Positions 1 through 8,708 of a stretch of 64,000 nucleotides of DNA are shown in pieces; within the stretch, counting starts at the first letter, position 1, and every line of letters starts with the position of its first letter. Origin of the DNA: Aquitalea magnusonii (GTDB lineage Bacteria; Pseudomonadota; Gammaproteobacteria; Burkholderiales; Chromobacteriaceae); the NCBI RefSeq assembly GCF_002217795.2, contig NZ_AP018823.1:2046001-2110000 (forward strand), read 5' to 3'. A program made the position numbers and the translations under genes. The notes beneath the pieces were generated by a model. The model searched no databases. It was not told the DNA's origin and saw nothing but the letters and a program-made list of their open reading frames with translations.

Positions 1-189
1 CGCGAGGCCGGCATCGGTGGGTACCACGCCGCTGGAGGTGCGCTGCAACAGCCGGGTGGCCAGCTCGCCCTCCAGCCGGCTGATCTGCTGGCTTAGCGCC
101 GAGGTACCCACGCCCAGCTCCAGCGCGGCCCGCCCCATGCTGCCCTGCGCCACCACGCTGACAAAATAGCGCAATTGGCGTAATTCCAT
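1..189 (-). CDS. LysR-family transcriptional regulator, N-terminal part (runs off window)
   Basis: The first 63 codons of a LysR-type regulator read leftward from an ATG at 189 and leave the window. They begin MELRQLRYFVSVVAQGSM and contain the winged helix-turn-helix typical of the family, including LGVGTSALSQQISRLE at about residues 25-40. The substrate-binding domain lies outside the window, so no effector or target can be named. It is transcribed in the same direction as dctD, which is next to it. The family call is firm; the function is unknown. Confidence 0.85.
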   Translation of the reverse strand, partial: MELRQLRYFVSVVAQGSMGRAALELGVGTSALSQQISRLEGELATRLLQRTSSGVVPTDAGLA

Positions 190-326
190 CACTCATCCTC
201 TGCCGCCTGCGCGGCTATCCAGTTGGCACGCTGCGCGCTGGCAGCGTGCTGGCATCTGGCAAAATGCCTGCCTGACAAAGCCGGCCACGGCATCCCTGCC
301 CTGCTGCCGGCTCCTGCGCCATGGGC

Positions 327-1646
327 TTACTTTTCTTCCAGATCGTATTTGCGGATCTTGTCGAACAGCGTGGTCTTGGCGATTTTCAGCACTTCGGCGG
401 TTTTGGAAACATTGCCGCCCTGCTTGCGCAGCTCTTCGGCAATCATGCCCTTTTCAAACGATTCCACCGCCGCGTGCAAGGTGAGCTGGGTATCGGCCAT
501 GGCGCTGCCGGGCAGCATTTTCAGGTCCAGCACAAAGCGGTCGGCCTGATTGCGCAGCTCGCGCACATTGCCCGGCCAGTGGTAGGCCATCAGGTCGCGC
601 ACCACTTCCGGGGTGATGGCCGGTGCCGGGCGGCTCATGCGCAGCGCGGACTGGGTGACAAAGTAATCAAACAGCAGCGGAATGTCCTCGCGCCGGGCGC
701 GCAGCGGCGGCAGGTCCAGCGTCACCACGTTCAGGCGGAAGTACAGGTCGGCGCGGAATTTGTCTTCTTCGGCCAGCTTGGACAGGTCGGCCTTGGTGGC
801 GGCAATCACGCGAAAATCCACTGGAATCAGCCGGTTGGAACCCAGCCGCTCAATCACCCGCTCTTGCAGCACGCGCAGCAGCTTGATCTGCATCGGCATG
901 CTCATGCTTTCGATTTCGTCCAGGAACAGCGTGCCGTGCTGGGCGTATTCGATCTTGCCGATGCGTTGCTTGCTGGCACCGGAGAAGGCCCCGGCTTCGT
1001 GGCCGAACATTTCGCTGTCGAACAGGGTTTCCGGCAGGCCGCCGCAGTTGAGCGCCACAAAGGGGCCGGTGCGGCCGGACAGGTCGTGCAGGCAGCGTGC
1101 CAGCAACTCCTTGCCGGCACCGGTTTCGCCGTTGATCAGCACATCGGTGGGCGTGGCGGCCACGCCCTGCACCAGGCGGCGCAGCTCGGCCATCACGTTG
1201 GAGTTGCCAATCAGCCGGCTTTCCAGCCCGCCATAGGCGGCCAGTTGCTTGCGTAGCTGGCGCACTTCCAGTGCCAGGCGGCGTTTTTCCAGCGCGCGCT
1301 GCACCACCGACACCAGCACTTGCGGCAGGAAGGGTTTCTGGATGAAGTCGTAAGCGCCGTCGCGCATGGCTTGCACCGCCATGGCAATGTCGCCGTGGCC
1401 GGTAATCAGGATGACCGGCAGGTCGGGATCGTCGGCCAGCAGCTCCTGCATGAAGGCCAGGCCGTCCATGCCGGGCAGGCGGATGTCACTGACGATGATG
1501 CCGGCAAAGTCACGGCCTATGCTGCGGCGGGCTTTTTCTACCGAATCGAAGCCCTGGGCCTGGATGCCGTCCAGCCCCAGTGCCTGCACATAGCCCAGTT
1601 GCACGTCCTGATCGTCCTCGATCACCAGTACTTGTAGATTGCTCAT
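327..1646 (-). CDS. dctD: Sigma-54-dependent response regulator DctD (C4-dicarboxylate control)
   Basis: This 439-residue protein has the three NtrC-family parts in order: receiver domain (phosphoacceptor Asp54 in SDIRLPG), AAA+ sigma-54 activation domain (Walker A GETGAGKE near residue 170) and a C-terminal Fis-type helix-turn-helix. The sigma-54 contact loop reads GAFSGA instead of the usual GAFTGA. Phosphorylated proteins of this family bind upstream sites and drive sigma-54 RNA polymerase through ATP hydrolysis. It follows dctB by three bases, so the two are cotranscribed. A sigma-54 promoter upstream of the malic enzyme gene at 7.2 kb is the obvious nearby target. The DctD assignment rests on similarity style and on the DctB partner; the inducing acid is not shown. 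Confidence 0.88.
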   Translation of the reverse strand: MSNLQVLVIEDDQDVQLGYVQALGLDGIQAQGFDSVEKARRSIGRDFAGIIVSDIRLPGMDGLAFMQELLADDPDLPVILITGHGDIAMAVQAMRDGAYDFIQKPFLPQVLVSVVQRALEKRRLALEVRQLRKQLAAYGGLESRLIGNSNVMAELRRLVQGVAATPTDVLINGETGAGKELLARCLHDLSGRTGPFVALNCGGLPETLFDSEMFGHEAGAFSGASKQRIGKIEYAQHGTLFLDEIESMSMPMQIKLLRVLQERVIERLGSNRLIPVDFRVIAATKADLSKLAEEDKFRADLYFRLNVVTLDLPPLRARREDIPLLFDYFVTQSALRMSRPAPAITPEVVRDLMAYHWPGNVRELRNQADRFVLDLKMLPGSAMADTQLTLHAAVESFEKGMIAEELRKQGGNVSKTAEVLKIAKTTLFDKIRKYDLEEK

Positions 1647-1649
1647 GCT

Positions 1650-3473
1650 TTACTCCTGCTTGTTCTGTCTGAGCGTGATGGTGAATACCGCCCCGCCATC
1701 CGGGTGGTTGTCGGCGGACAAGATGCCGCCGTAGGACTTGATGATGTCCGAGGACAGGGCCAGCCCCAGGCCCAGTCCGCTGGTTTTCTTGGTGGTGAAG
1801 AAGGGTTCGAAAATACGGGCCTTCACTTCTTCGGACAGGCCGCTGCCATTGTCGCGCACGCTGATGCGCACGATATCGCCCTGACGCGACCAGTCCATGC
1901 TGATCTGCGGATGCTCCACACCGGCCAGCGCATCAATGGCATTGCTGATGAGGTTTACCAGCACCTGTTCCAGCCGCACCGCCTCGCACAGCACCACGAT
2001 GTCGGCGGGTGACGGCGGCAGTTGTAGCTGGATGTGCGTCTTTTTCAGGCGGTGGTTCAGCAGGAACAAGGCGTTTTCCACCGCCTGCGTCACCGCCACC
2101 GATTCGCGCTCGCCATCTGGCCGGCGGGCAAAGGATTTCAGCTGTTCGGTCAGCGCGCCCAGCCGCACCACGATGTCGGTGATACGTTCCAGATTGGCCC
2201 GCGCGGTGGTGAGGTCGTTGATTTCCAGAAAGCGCACGGTATTGGCCGACAAGGCGGACAGCGCCGCCAGCGGCTGGTTGATTTCATGGGCGATGCCGGT
2301 GGATAGCTGGCCGATGACCGCCAGATTTTCGGTGCGGATCAGCTCGTTCTGGAAGTTTTCCACCTGGCGCGCCGCCTGGATGCGCTCTTCAATCTCTTTT
2401 TTCAGGCTGGCATTGGCCTGTTTAAGCTCGCTGCTGCGTTGCTCGACTTGTTCTTCCAGGTGGTCGTGCGCCAGTTGCAGATTGCGCCGTGCCTTGGCCT
2501 CTGCCTTCAGGTTCATGCGCCACAGCCGTACCGAATGCAGCAACAGGCAGGCAAAGCCCACCGCCACCGCCACGGCCAGCGCGCGGGTCATGGCCAGGCT
2601 GTGCAGTTCGTGGGTGTCATTCAGCATGGTCAGCGTCATGCCGCTCACCGGGATGGTCTGGCTGATGGCCAGGTATTCGTGCCGACTGCGGCCCTGCCCC
2701 ATCTGCACCAGCATGGCCTGGCTGTTGAGCACGCTTTTGCGCAGCCAGATGGGCGGCTTGATCACCTGCTTGTTGTACTGCTGGGCTTTTTCCAGCGCCA
2801 GCCTGGCCTCATAGCTTAGCGGCACCGTGGCGTGATACTTCCAGTCCGGCACCGATGACAACACCACCACGCCATTGGAATCGGACACCAGCAGCGGCTC
2901 CACGATATTGCCCCACATGTGCTCCAGTTGCTCCAGCCCTATCTTGATGGCCACCACGCCCACCCGCTCCTGCCCCTGGTAAATGCCGGTGGCCAGATAA
3001 AAGCCGGTGGCATTGCCGGTGGTGCCAATGGCGTAATAAGTGGTGATGCGGTTGGCCGCGGCCTGCTGAAAGTAAGGCCGGTAGGCAATATTGCGGCCGA
3101 CAAAGCTGTCTTTTTGCTGCCAGTTGCTGGAGGCAATCACCTTGCCCGCCTTGTCCACCAGATAAGCCTGCAAGGACCCGGCGCCCTGATTCAGCCGCAC
3201 CAGGTACTGGTTGGCGCGCGCCAGTTGCCGGGAGTCATCCGGCATGGCCAGTGCTTCGCGCAGGGTGTCGTTATAGGATGCCGCCAGCGGCAACAGGCCG
3301 AACTTGTCCACCTCGTGCTGCAAAAAACCGGCATTGCGCGCCACACGGCGCACCGACTCCTGCTGGCGCTGCTGCAACTGCTGTTGCCAACTGACGGTGT
3401 ACACCACCCAGGCCGACAGCAAGGACAGCGCCATGGAGATCAGCAAATAAAGATAAAAACCGCTTCGTTTCAT
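1650..3473 (-). CDS. dctB: C4-dicarboxylate sensor histidine kinase DctB
   Basis: This 607-residue membrane kinase has an N-terminal membrane segment (LYLLISMALSLLSAWVVY), a periplasmic sensor region of about 260 residues, a second membrane segment near residue 300, a coiled linker, a dimerisation domain with phosphoacceptor His396 in GIAHEINQP, and a HATPase domain with DNGSGL and GLGLGL boxes. DctB kinases sense extracellular C4-dicarboxylates and phosphorylate DctD. I chose the ATG at 3473 because a GGAG lies a few bases upstream and the membrane segment follows at once; an in-frame ATG at 3569 would add 32 polar residues. The terminator at 3602-3631 separates it from the transporter gene, so dctBD has its own promoter. 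Confidence 0.87.
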   Translation of the reverse strand: MKRSGFYLYLLISMALSLLSAWVVYTVSWQQQLQQRQQESVRRVARNAGFLQHEVDKFGLLPLAASYNDTLREALAMPDDSRQLARANQYLVRLNQGAGSLQAYLVDKAGKVIASSNWQQKDSFVGRNIAYRPYFQQAAANRITTYYAIGTTGNATGFYLATGIYQGQERVGVVAIKIGLEQLEHMWGNIVEPLLVSDSNGVVVLSSVPDWKYHATVPLSYEARLALEKAQQYNKQVIKPPIWLRKSVLNSQAMLVQMGQGRSRHEYLAISQTIPVSGMTLTMLNDTHELHSLAMTRALAVAVAVGFACLLLHSVRLWRMNLKAEAKARRNLQLAHDHLEEQVEQRSSELKQANASLKKEIEERIQAARQVENFQNELIRTENLAVIGQLSTGIAHEINQPLAALSALSANTVRFLEINDLTTARANLERITDIVVRLGALTEQLKSFARRPDGERESVAVTQAVENALFLLNHRLKKTHIQLQLPPSPADIVVLCEAVRLEQVLVNLISNAIDALAGVEHPQISMDWSRQGDIVRISVRDNGSGLSEEVKARIFEPFFTTKKTSGLGLGLALSSDIIKSYGGILSADNHPDGGAVFTITLRQNKQE

Positions 3474-3601
3474 ACGCACTCCGGGCCTGGCCCGTTTGGC
3501 TGGATTCACGTCGTCGCCCGGTGGCGGCTGGCAGATGGTGGCTGGCATATGGACATTATCCCACAGCACAGCGCCACTTTTTGCGCCGCAACATGCAAAG
3601 C

Positions 3602-3631
3602 AAAAAAACCACGCGGGGCATACCCGCGTGG
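3602..3631 (-). terminator. Intrinsic terminator after the AspT-type transporter gene
   Basis: A perfect 9-bp stem (CCACGCGGG with CCCGCGTGG, 5-base loop) is followed on the minus strand by seven T. It ends the maeA-transporter transcript before dctB. Confidence 0.9.
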
Positions 3632-3680
3632 CAAGGTCATGGCAGGGCCACGACGACCGAAAGGATAAAGAACAAGACGG

Positions 3681-5363
3681 CTAGAACACGTTGACCAGCA
3701 CAATGGTGAACACCGCCATCACCAGCCGGGATACCGCATAGCCTACGGTATAGCCCACGGCAGGCACTTTGCTTTGCGCTGCGTCCTGCAATGCGCCCAG
3801 CGCGGCCGTGGTGGAACGGGCACCGGCACATGCGCCCAGCAGGATGCCAGGGTGGAACTTGAACACGAAGCGTCCCAGCAGCAGGCCGACAATCAGCGGC
3901 ACCAGAGTAACCACGGCACCGGCAAACAGCAGGGTCAGGCCGTATTGTTGCAGGCCGGAAATAAAGCCAGGCGCGGCATTCAGGCCAATCACCGCAATAA
4001 AGCCGTTCAGGCCGACATTATTGAACACCCACAGCGCCGGGCCAGGAATCTTGCCGAAGGTACGCATGGTGGCACGCAGGTAACCGCACACGATACCGGC
4101 CACGATGGAACCCACCGAAGTACCAAAGCTCAGCGGAATACCGGCCACATGCACGGTGATGGCACCCAGAATGCTGCCCACCACGATGCCGAAGCCCATG
4201 AAGGCCATGTCGGAGTTTTCCAGCGGACGGTCGGCATAGCCCAGTTCCTTGGCCACGGCCACCACGTCCTGCTTGGCACCCAGAATGGTCAGCACGTCAC
4301 CACGCTGCACCACCACATCATGCCCCATCGGCATGTCCAGCTCGCCACGGCTAAAGCGGGTGAGGAACAGACCACGGCCCGGCTTGCCAAACAGCGCGGT
4401 AGTGATGTCGCCCAGGGTTTTGCCTGCGTATTTGCGACTGGTCACCACCAGGTCGAGCAGTTCGGTGGAGAAGTCCAGCAGCGGAACGTCTTTCACTTCC
4501 TTGCCAAAATGGTTCTGGTATTTCAGCAGCGCGGTCAGGGTGCCGGAAATGGCCACCACATCGTTGCGCTGGATGCGGGTAGTGCCTTCGCAATCGACAA
4601 TCTTGGCACCCACGGCCTGACGCACGCGGCGGACAAAGATTTCGTGGTTGAACATGGCTTCCACTTCGGAAACCGTCTTGTCAAACAGGTCGACATTGCT
4701 CAGCAGGAAGGCGCGGGCGGAAAACTCGCGGTAAGCGGTGCTGCCCACGGTGTGGCCGTTGCCGTTTTCCTTTTCATAGCTCTTGCACTCTTCGGCCAGA
4801 TTGAAACCCAGCACTTTCGGGGCAAACGTCGCCAGGAACCAGGCAGAACCGGCAGTACCAAACGGGTAAGTCACGGCATAGGCAACCGGCATCAGCGCCA
4901 TGGCCACTTTCACGCCGCCAGGCATCTGGTTGACCTGGTTGAGCAAGTCGGTTGCCACGCCCAGCACGGTGGAGTTGGTATAGCCACCGGACAGCAGGCC
5001 GGCAGTCAGCGCGGCGTCGTAATGCAGCATCTTGCCCAGCAGGATGGCCGTTACCAGACCGGACGCACACACCAGAATGGTGAAGAACACCTGCGAAATA
5101 CCGTCACTCTTGAGCGCGCGGATGAACTGCGGGCCCACCGCATAGCCGACGGCAAACAGGAACATGGCAAAGAAAGTGGATTGCAGCACCGGCGGAATCA
5201 CCAGATGCACCTGGCCAATCAGCAAACCGGCCAGCAAGGTGGAAGTCACCACCCCCAGATTGAATTTGCCCAGACTGAGATTGCCCACCCAGAAGCCGAC
5301 AGCGATGGTCAGATAGATCGCAATCTCCGGATACTTCTGCAGGGTATGAATGATGTAGTCCAT
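3681..5363 (-). CDS. AspT/YidE-family exchanger (aspartate:alanine antiporter-like)
   Basis: This 560-residue membrane protein has the layout of the aspartate:alanine exchanger family: about five membrane helices in residues 5-180, two cytoplasmic TrkA-C (RCK_C) regulatory domains between about 200 and 370, and another set of helices to the C terminus. The family includes AspT of Tetragenococcus, which swaps aspartate for alanine, and E. coli YidE/YbjL. I start at the ATG at 5363 because it has AAAGGTG upstream and opens directly into MDYIIHTLQKYPEIAIYL; an in-frame ATG at 5423 adds 20 unlikely residues. The gene follows the malic enzyme gene and sits beside dctBD, so a C4-acid substrate such as malate or aspartate is likely but not proven. 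Confidence 0.82.
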   Translation of the reverse strand: MDYIIHTLQKYPEIAIYLTIAVGFWVGNLSLGKFNLGVVTSTLLAGLLIGQVHLVIPPVLQSTFFAMFLFAVGYAVGPQFIRALKSDGISQVFFTILVCASGLVTAILLGKMLHYDAALTAGLLSGGYTNSTVLGVATDLLNQVNQMPGGVKVAMALMPVAYAVTYPFGTAGSAWFLATFAPKVLGFNLAEECKSYEKENGNGHTVGSTAYREFSARAFLLSNVDLFDKTVSEVEAMFNHEIFVRRVRQAVGAKIVDCEGTTRIQRNDVVAISGTLTALLKYQNHFGKEVKDVPLLDFSTELLDLVVTSRKYAGKTLGDITTALFGKPGRGLFLTRFSRGELDMPMGHDVVVQRGDVLTILGAKQDVVAVAKELGYADRPLENSDMAFMGFGIVVGSILGAITVHVAGIPLSFGTSVGSIVAGIVCGYLRATMRTFGKIPGPALWVFNNVGLNGFIAVIGLNAAPGFISGLQQYGLTLLFAGAVVTLVPLIVGLLLGRFVFKFHPGILLGACAGARSTTAALGALQDAAQSKVPAVGYTVGYAVSRLVMAVFTIVLVNVF

Positions 5364-5385
5364 GATAGACACCTTTGTATTGTCA

Positions 5386-5476
5386 GCCACCGCCAGCCGG
5401 CAAGCCGTGTCGGCGGTGGCCATCGGGCGCGGGTGGCACCCGTCAGCTATTCATGCACCGCCCGACCGAGCGGTGC
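5386..5476. repeat. Two intercistronic hairpins between maeA and the transporter gene
   Basis: Two perfect inverted repeats lie in the short gap: GCCACCGCC (5386-5394) with GGCGGTGGC (5412-5420), and GCACCGC (5455-5461) with GCGGTGC (5470-5476). Neither has a T run, so they look like mRNA processing or stability elements, not terminators. Confidence 0.6.
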
Positions 5477-5485
5477 GTGCCCTTC

Positions 5486-7144
5486 TTAATATTGCGGCTT
5501 GTAGAGCTGGCTCTCGATCCAGGCACGGATATCACGCGGACGCTCCACCTGGGCCAGACCGGAATCGAACATGTACTCGGCAATGCGTGCGGCCGTGGTC
5601 ACTTCGGTTTCCAGAATCTGGTCCTGGCTGGGGAACAGCATGCTCTTGGCGCGCTGGGTCAGCGTTACCTGATCGGCGGTGGCATGGGCAGCCACGATGA
5701 AGCATTCGTCGTTCAGGCGGGTCGGGCGGCAGCAGTAGGTAGCCAGACCGATGGCCGGGTAGATGTAGAAGTTGTTGGCCTGGCCCGGACGGAAGGTCTT
5801 GCCTTCGTAGTCAAAGTCGGGGAACTGCACGCCAGCAGCAAACAGTGCCTTGCCCTTGGACCAGGTGTAGGCTTCCTCAGCAGTACACTCGGCCTTGTGG
5901 GTGGGGTTGGACAGCGCAAAGATGATGGGCTGTTCGTTCAGCTCGCTCATCAGCTCGATCACCTCGCGGGTGAAGGCACGGGCCTTGGTGCTCACGCCCA
6001 CCAGCACGGTCGGCTTGAAGTCACGGATGGCTTGCAGGAAGTCCTTGCACGGCTTGGCCGGACGGGCATACAGCTTCTGGGTTTCGGACAGATCAGTACG
6101 GGAATGCTCGATCAGGCCGTTGATGTCGAACAGGGCTACCTGTTTACGGGCGTCGGCTTCGCTCAGGCCCAGGGTTTGCAGTTCGGCGCAGAACAGCTTG
6201 GCAATGCCAAGACCGGCAGAACCCGCACCCAGGAACATCACGCGCTGATCGGTCAGCTTGCCGCCGGTAATGTTCATGCCGGCTGCAATACCAGCCAGCG
6301 CCACGCTGGCAGTACCTTGAATGTCATCGTTGTAGCAGAGGATCTTGTCTTTGTAGCGATCCAGCATGCGGATGGCGTCGGTGCCCTTCCAGTCTTCAAA
6401 ATGCACGCAGCAGTTGGGGAACACTTCCTGTACGGCCTGGATGAATTCTTCGGTCAGTTCGTCCAGCTCGGCTTCGGAAACCGGTGCTTCGCGGGTGCCC
6501 ATGTAGAAGGGGTCGGCGCGCAGGGTTTCATTGGTGGTGCCAATGTCGAACAGCACCGGCAGCAGGCCGGCCGGCGGTACGGCAGCGCAAGCGGTGTACA
6601 GTTGCAGCTTGCCAATCGGAATACCCATGCCGTTGGCGCCGATGTCGCCCAGGCCCAGAATACGGCCACCGGTGGATACGCAGATGAAGCGCACGTCTTT
6701 TTCCGGCCAGTTGCGCAGCACTTCGGCCATGCGGCCCTTCATGTAGCGGGTGATGTACATGCCACGGGCGCGGCGGTAGTTGTTGCCGAAGGTTTCGCAG
6801 GCATCAGCCACGGTCGGGTCGTACAACACCGGGATGAAGCGTTTCGGGTCGGACATGATGGTCTTGTAGAACACCGTTTCATTACGGTCTTCCAGGCCGA
6901 TCAGGTAGATGTAGCGTTCCAGATCGTCGGCTTTTTCGTCCAGGTGAGCCAGCACGCGTTCCACCTGACGGTCCAGGTTTTCCACCGCATGCGGCAGCAG
7001 GCCTTCCAGACCCATCTGGCGACGCTCTTCCACGGTGTAAGCCGTACCCTTGTTCAGCTTCGGTTCATGCAGCAGCGGCATGCCACCGGCCACGCCCTTG
7101 GCGCTCAGTTTGTCATTCTTGACGGAAGTGTTCTTTACAGTCAT
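5486..7144 (-). CDS. maeA: NAD-dependent malic enzyme (oxaloacetate-decarboxylating)
   Basis: This 552-residue enzyme converts L-malate plus NAD+ to pyruvate, CO2 and NADH in the cytoplasm. The large MaeA/SfcA form is recognised by YIYLIGLEDRNETVFY near residue 90, CYNDDIQGTASVALAG near residue 265, the nucleotide-binding FLGAGSAGLGIAKL near residue 305 and FALSNPTHKAECT near residue 425. Its length matches the 550-570 residue family. The ATG at 7144 has a GGAG seven bases upstream. A sigma-54 promoter lies about 60 bases upstream, and the gene is probably cotranscribed with the downstream exchanger. Together with dctBD this suggests induction by external C4-dicarboxylates. Confidence 0.94.
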   Translation of the reverse strand: MTVKNTSVKNDKLSAKGVAGGMPLLHEPKLNKGTAYTVEERRQMGLEGLLPHAVENLDRQVERVLAHLDEKADDLERYIYLIGLEDRNETVFYKTIMSDPKRFIPVLYDPTVADACETFGNNYRRARGMYITRYMKGRMAEVLRNWPEKDVRFICVSTGGRILGLGDIGANGMGIPIGKLQLYTACAAVPPAGLLPVLFDIGTTNETLRADPFYMGTREAPVSEAELDELTEEFIQAVQEVFPNCCVHFEDWKGTDAIRMLDRYKDKILCYNDDIQGTASVALAGIAAGMNITGGKLTDQRVMFLGAGSAGLGIAKLFCAELQTLGLSEADARKQVALFDINGLIEHSRTDLSETQKLYARPAKPCKDFLQAIRDFKPTVLVGVSTKARAFTREVIELMSELNEQPIIFALSNPTHKAECTAEEAYTWSKGKALFAAGVQFPDFDYEGKTFRPGQANNFYIYPAIGLATYCCRPTRLNDECFIVAAHATADQVTLTQRAKSMLFPSQDQILETEVTTAARIAEYMFDSGLAQVERPRDIRAWIESQLYKPQY

Positions 7145-7203
7145 GGCAATCTCCAGTTTGTATCGAATGGGTGAGTAGAAAGCTTCTCAGCTGCCCTTCT
7201 TAT

Positions 7204-7220
7204 TGCAACTGGCGTGCCAG
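7204..7220 (-). promoter_or_regulatory. Sigma-54 promoter of maeA
   Basis: On the minus strand the sequence CTGGCACGCCAGTTGCA matches the sigma-54 consensus (TGGCACG, four bases, TTGCA) at every conserved position. It would start transcription near 7193, giving a leader of about 50 bases before the maeA ATG. This fits control by DctD, a sigma-54 activator encoded in the same cluster. Confidence 0.88.
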
Positions 7221-7300
7221 CCTTTTTGCCCGGTAAAAAATTTTTAAATCATTGATTTTTATGGAGTTTTATTTGAGCAAAAAACCCTACTGACGTCAGG

Positions 7301-7343
7301 CCGTACTTTGCCCCGTACGGCGGGTGCGGAAGTCCGTACTTTG
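7301..7343 (-). promoter_or_regulatory. Candidate DctD upstream activator sites
   Basis: About 85-120 bp upstream of the sigma-54 promoter is an inverted repeat, CCGTAC (7301-7306) and GTACGG (7315-7320). The 10-mer CCGTACTTTG (7301-7310) is repeated exactly at 7334-7343, 33 bp away, about three helical turns. Position and symmetry fit an enhancer for a dimeric NtrC-type activator. That DctD is the binder is inferred. Confidence 0.6.
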
Positions 7344-7365
7344 TTTGTGGGCTTTATGCAGACAT

Positions 7366-7400
7366 GAAAAAACCCGGCCAGCCGATGGGGCTGCCGGGGT
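7366..7400 (-). terminator. Probable intrinsic terminator
   Basis: On the minus strand a GC-rich stem with one bulge (CGGCAGCC against GGCTGGCCG) is followed by six T. It probably ends leftward transcription from the SDR gene, though it lies about 270 bp beyond that gene's stop. Confidence 0.5.
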
Positions 7401-7670
7401 GCGTGGAAGCGGTCATCCGCTCATGCGGACGATGTTTGTGACGGTGCTGGGCGTCGCTACGGTGGGAAATACGGTGCGCCAAACGGTATAAGTCCATGGG
7501 ATTTCTCATCCGCCAGCAGGCGGCACCAAGGCTGCATGGCAGGCATCGGCCGTCCAGCATGCTCGATACGGCATTTCTGCTTTACAAGCCGCACAGGGCT
7601 GCGCTTGCGGCAAGATGCAGGCCCCTGGCAGACCAACACAAGCCCTGGCTTGTACAAGCCTGCAGCGGCA

Positions 7671-8660
7671 CTACACACCACGCGGCACGCTAAAGCTGGC
7701 CTCCATACTCGCCAGCGTGGCTTCCACCGCTTCGTCCAGGGGCGTATGTGGCTCGCTGCCCAGCAGCGCCATCAAGCGGGCATTGTCCATGCGCACCGGC
7801 TGACGCCACAAATAGCGCATCTCCAACATCTCCCGCAGGGTGAGTACAAAAGGAGCCGCCAGATAGATCAGCCACCAGGGAAACCGGCGCACCCGCGGCG
7901 GCATGCCACCGCGGGCGGCAATAACACGGCAAATTGCCGCTGCCATCTGGCGGCCATCGGCATCCCAATGCCCCGCCATATGAAAGGTGGCAAACGGGTC
8001 AAGCTCATGCCGCCTGGCCAGCAACGCAGTCATGGTCCGCGCAACATCCGGCAGGTATGACCATTGATGCCCCACTCCGCGATCACCAGGCAGGGCAAGC
8101 GTCGTAACCGGCTGGCCGGGCTTGAGCAAGCCTTGGGCAAACCAGTTGTTGCCCGCGTGCGGGCCAAAAAAATCGCCAGCCCGGACCACAATGACACGCG
8201 CCCCACGACAACTGGCGGCCTGCAGCCGGCCTTCCAGTTCGACACGGATGGCACCCTTGCGGGTGAGCGGACGTTGCGGCGCATCTTCCCCAATCAGCGG
8301 AAACGCGTCTGGCCCATAGTTGTAAACCGTACCGGGCAACACGATGGTGGCACCCTGGGCAATGGCGGCCGCGATGGTGTTGTCTATCATCGGCAAAACC
8401 AGCTCCGACCAGCGGCGATAACCCGGCGGATTCACCGCATGCACAATCACATCACACCCCTGCGCCGCATGCATGACATCGTCCCGGCACATGGCATCAC
8501 CTTGCAGCCACAACATGCCGTCTTGTGGCGGCTGCGCTTGGCGCTGTCCGCGCGTGAATGCCCGCACCTGCCACCCGGCGGCCAGTAACTGGCGGGCAAT
8601 TTCACCGCCGATGCCGCCTGCGGCGCCCAGTACCAAGACCACCTTGCCTGTCTTCATCAT
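7671..8660 (-). CDS. NAD(P)-dependent epimerase/dehydratase-type SDR protein
   Basis: This 329-residue protein opens with an extended-SDR Rossmann fold (KVVLVLGAAGGIGGEIARQL, glycine pattern GxxGxxG). Further Rossmann-type elements follow: LQGDAMCRDDVMHAAQGCDVIVHAVNP-like strand-helix order, LPGTVYNYGP at the position of the catalytic YxxxK region, and VVRAGDFFGP. The classical YxxxK is not obvious, so it may be an atypical SDR that binds NAD(P) without standard chemistry. The start at 8660 (or 8657, since the codons are ATG ATG) has GGAG just upstream; an ATG at 8735 would only add an unrelated leader. It is divergent from a LysR regulator that probably controls it. The substrate is unknown. 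Confidence 0.75.
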   Translation of the reverse strand: MMKTGKVVLVLGAAGGIGGEIARQLLAAGWQVRAFTRGQRQAQPPQDGMLWLQGDAMCRDDVMHAAQGCDVIVHAVNPPGYRRWSELVLPMIDNTIAAAIAQGATIVLPGTVYNYGPDAFPLIGEDAPQRPLTRKGAIRVELEGRLQAASCRGARVIVVRAGDFFGPHAGNNWFAQGLLKPGQPVTTLALPGDRGVGHQWSYLPDVARTMTALLARRHELDPFATFHMAGHWDADGRQMAAAICRVIAARGGMPPRVRRFPWWLIYLAAPFVLTLREMLEMRYLWRQPVRMDNARLMALLGSEPHTPLDEAVEATLASMEASFSVPRGV

Positions 8661-8708
8661 CCAGCTCCCGTGTGCTGCGTTGCGATGACTGGATTCTGGC
8701 GGGTGTTT

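Larger units (their letters stand above)
7145..7670. other. Intergenic region between maeA and the SDR gene
   Basis: This 526-bp stretch holds the maeA sigma-54 promoter, the candidate activator sites and the terminator at 7366-7400. From 7403 to 7670 I see only a short CCGC-TCAT-GCGG hairpin near 7418 and no convincing gene on either strand. Confidence 0.6.

Noticed and set aside
3774..5489. Plus-strand frame of 571 codons opposite the AspT-type gene
   Set aside because: Antisense shadow with no ribosome-binding site and no recognisable domain.
5375..7174. Long open frame (about 600 codons) on the plus strand opposite maeA
   Set aside because: It is the mirror of a confidently identified malic enzyme. 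Its translation is rich in His, Gln and Gly without domains, typical of antisense frames in GC-rich genes.
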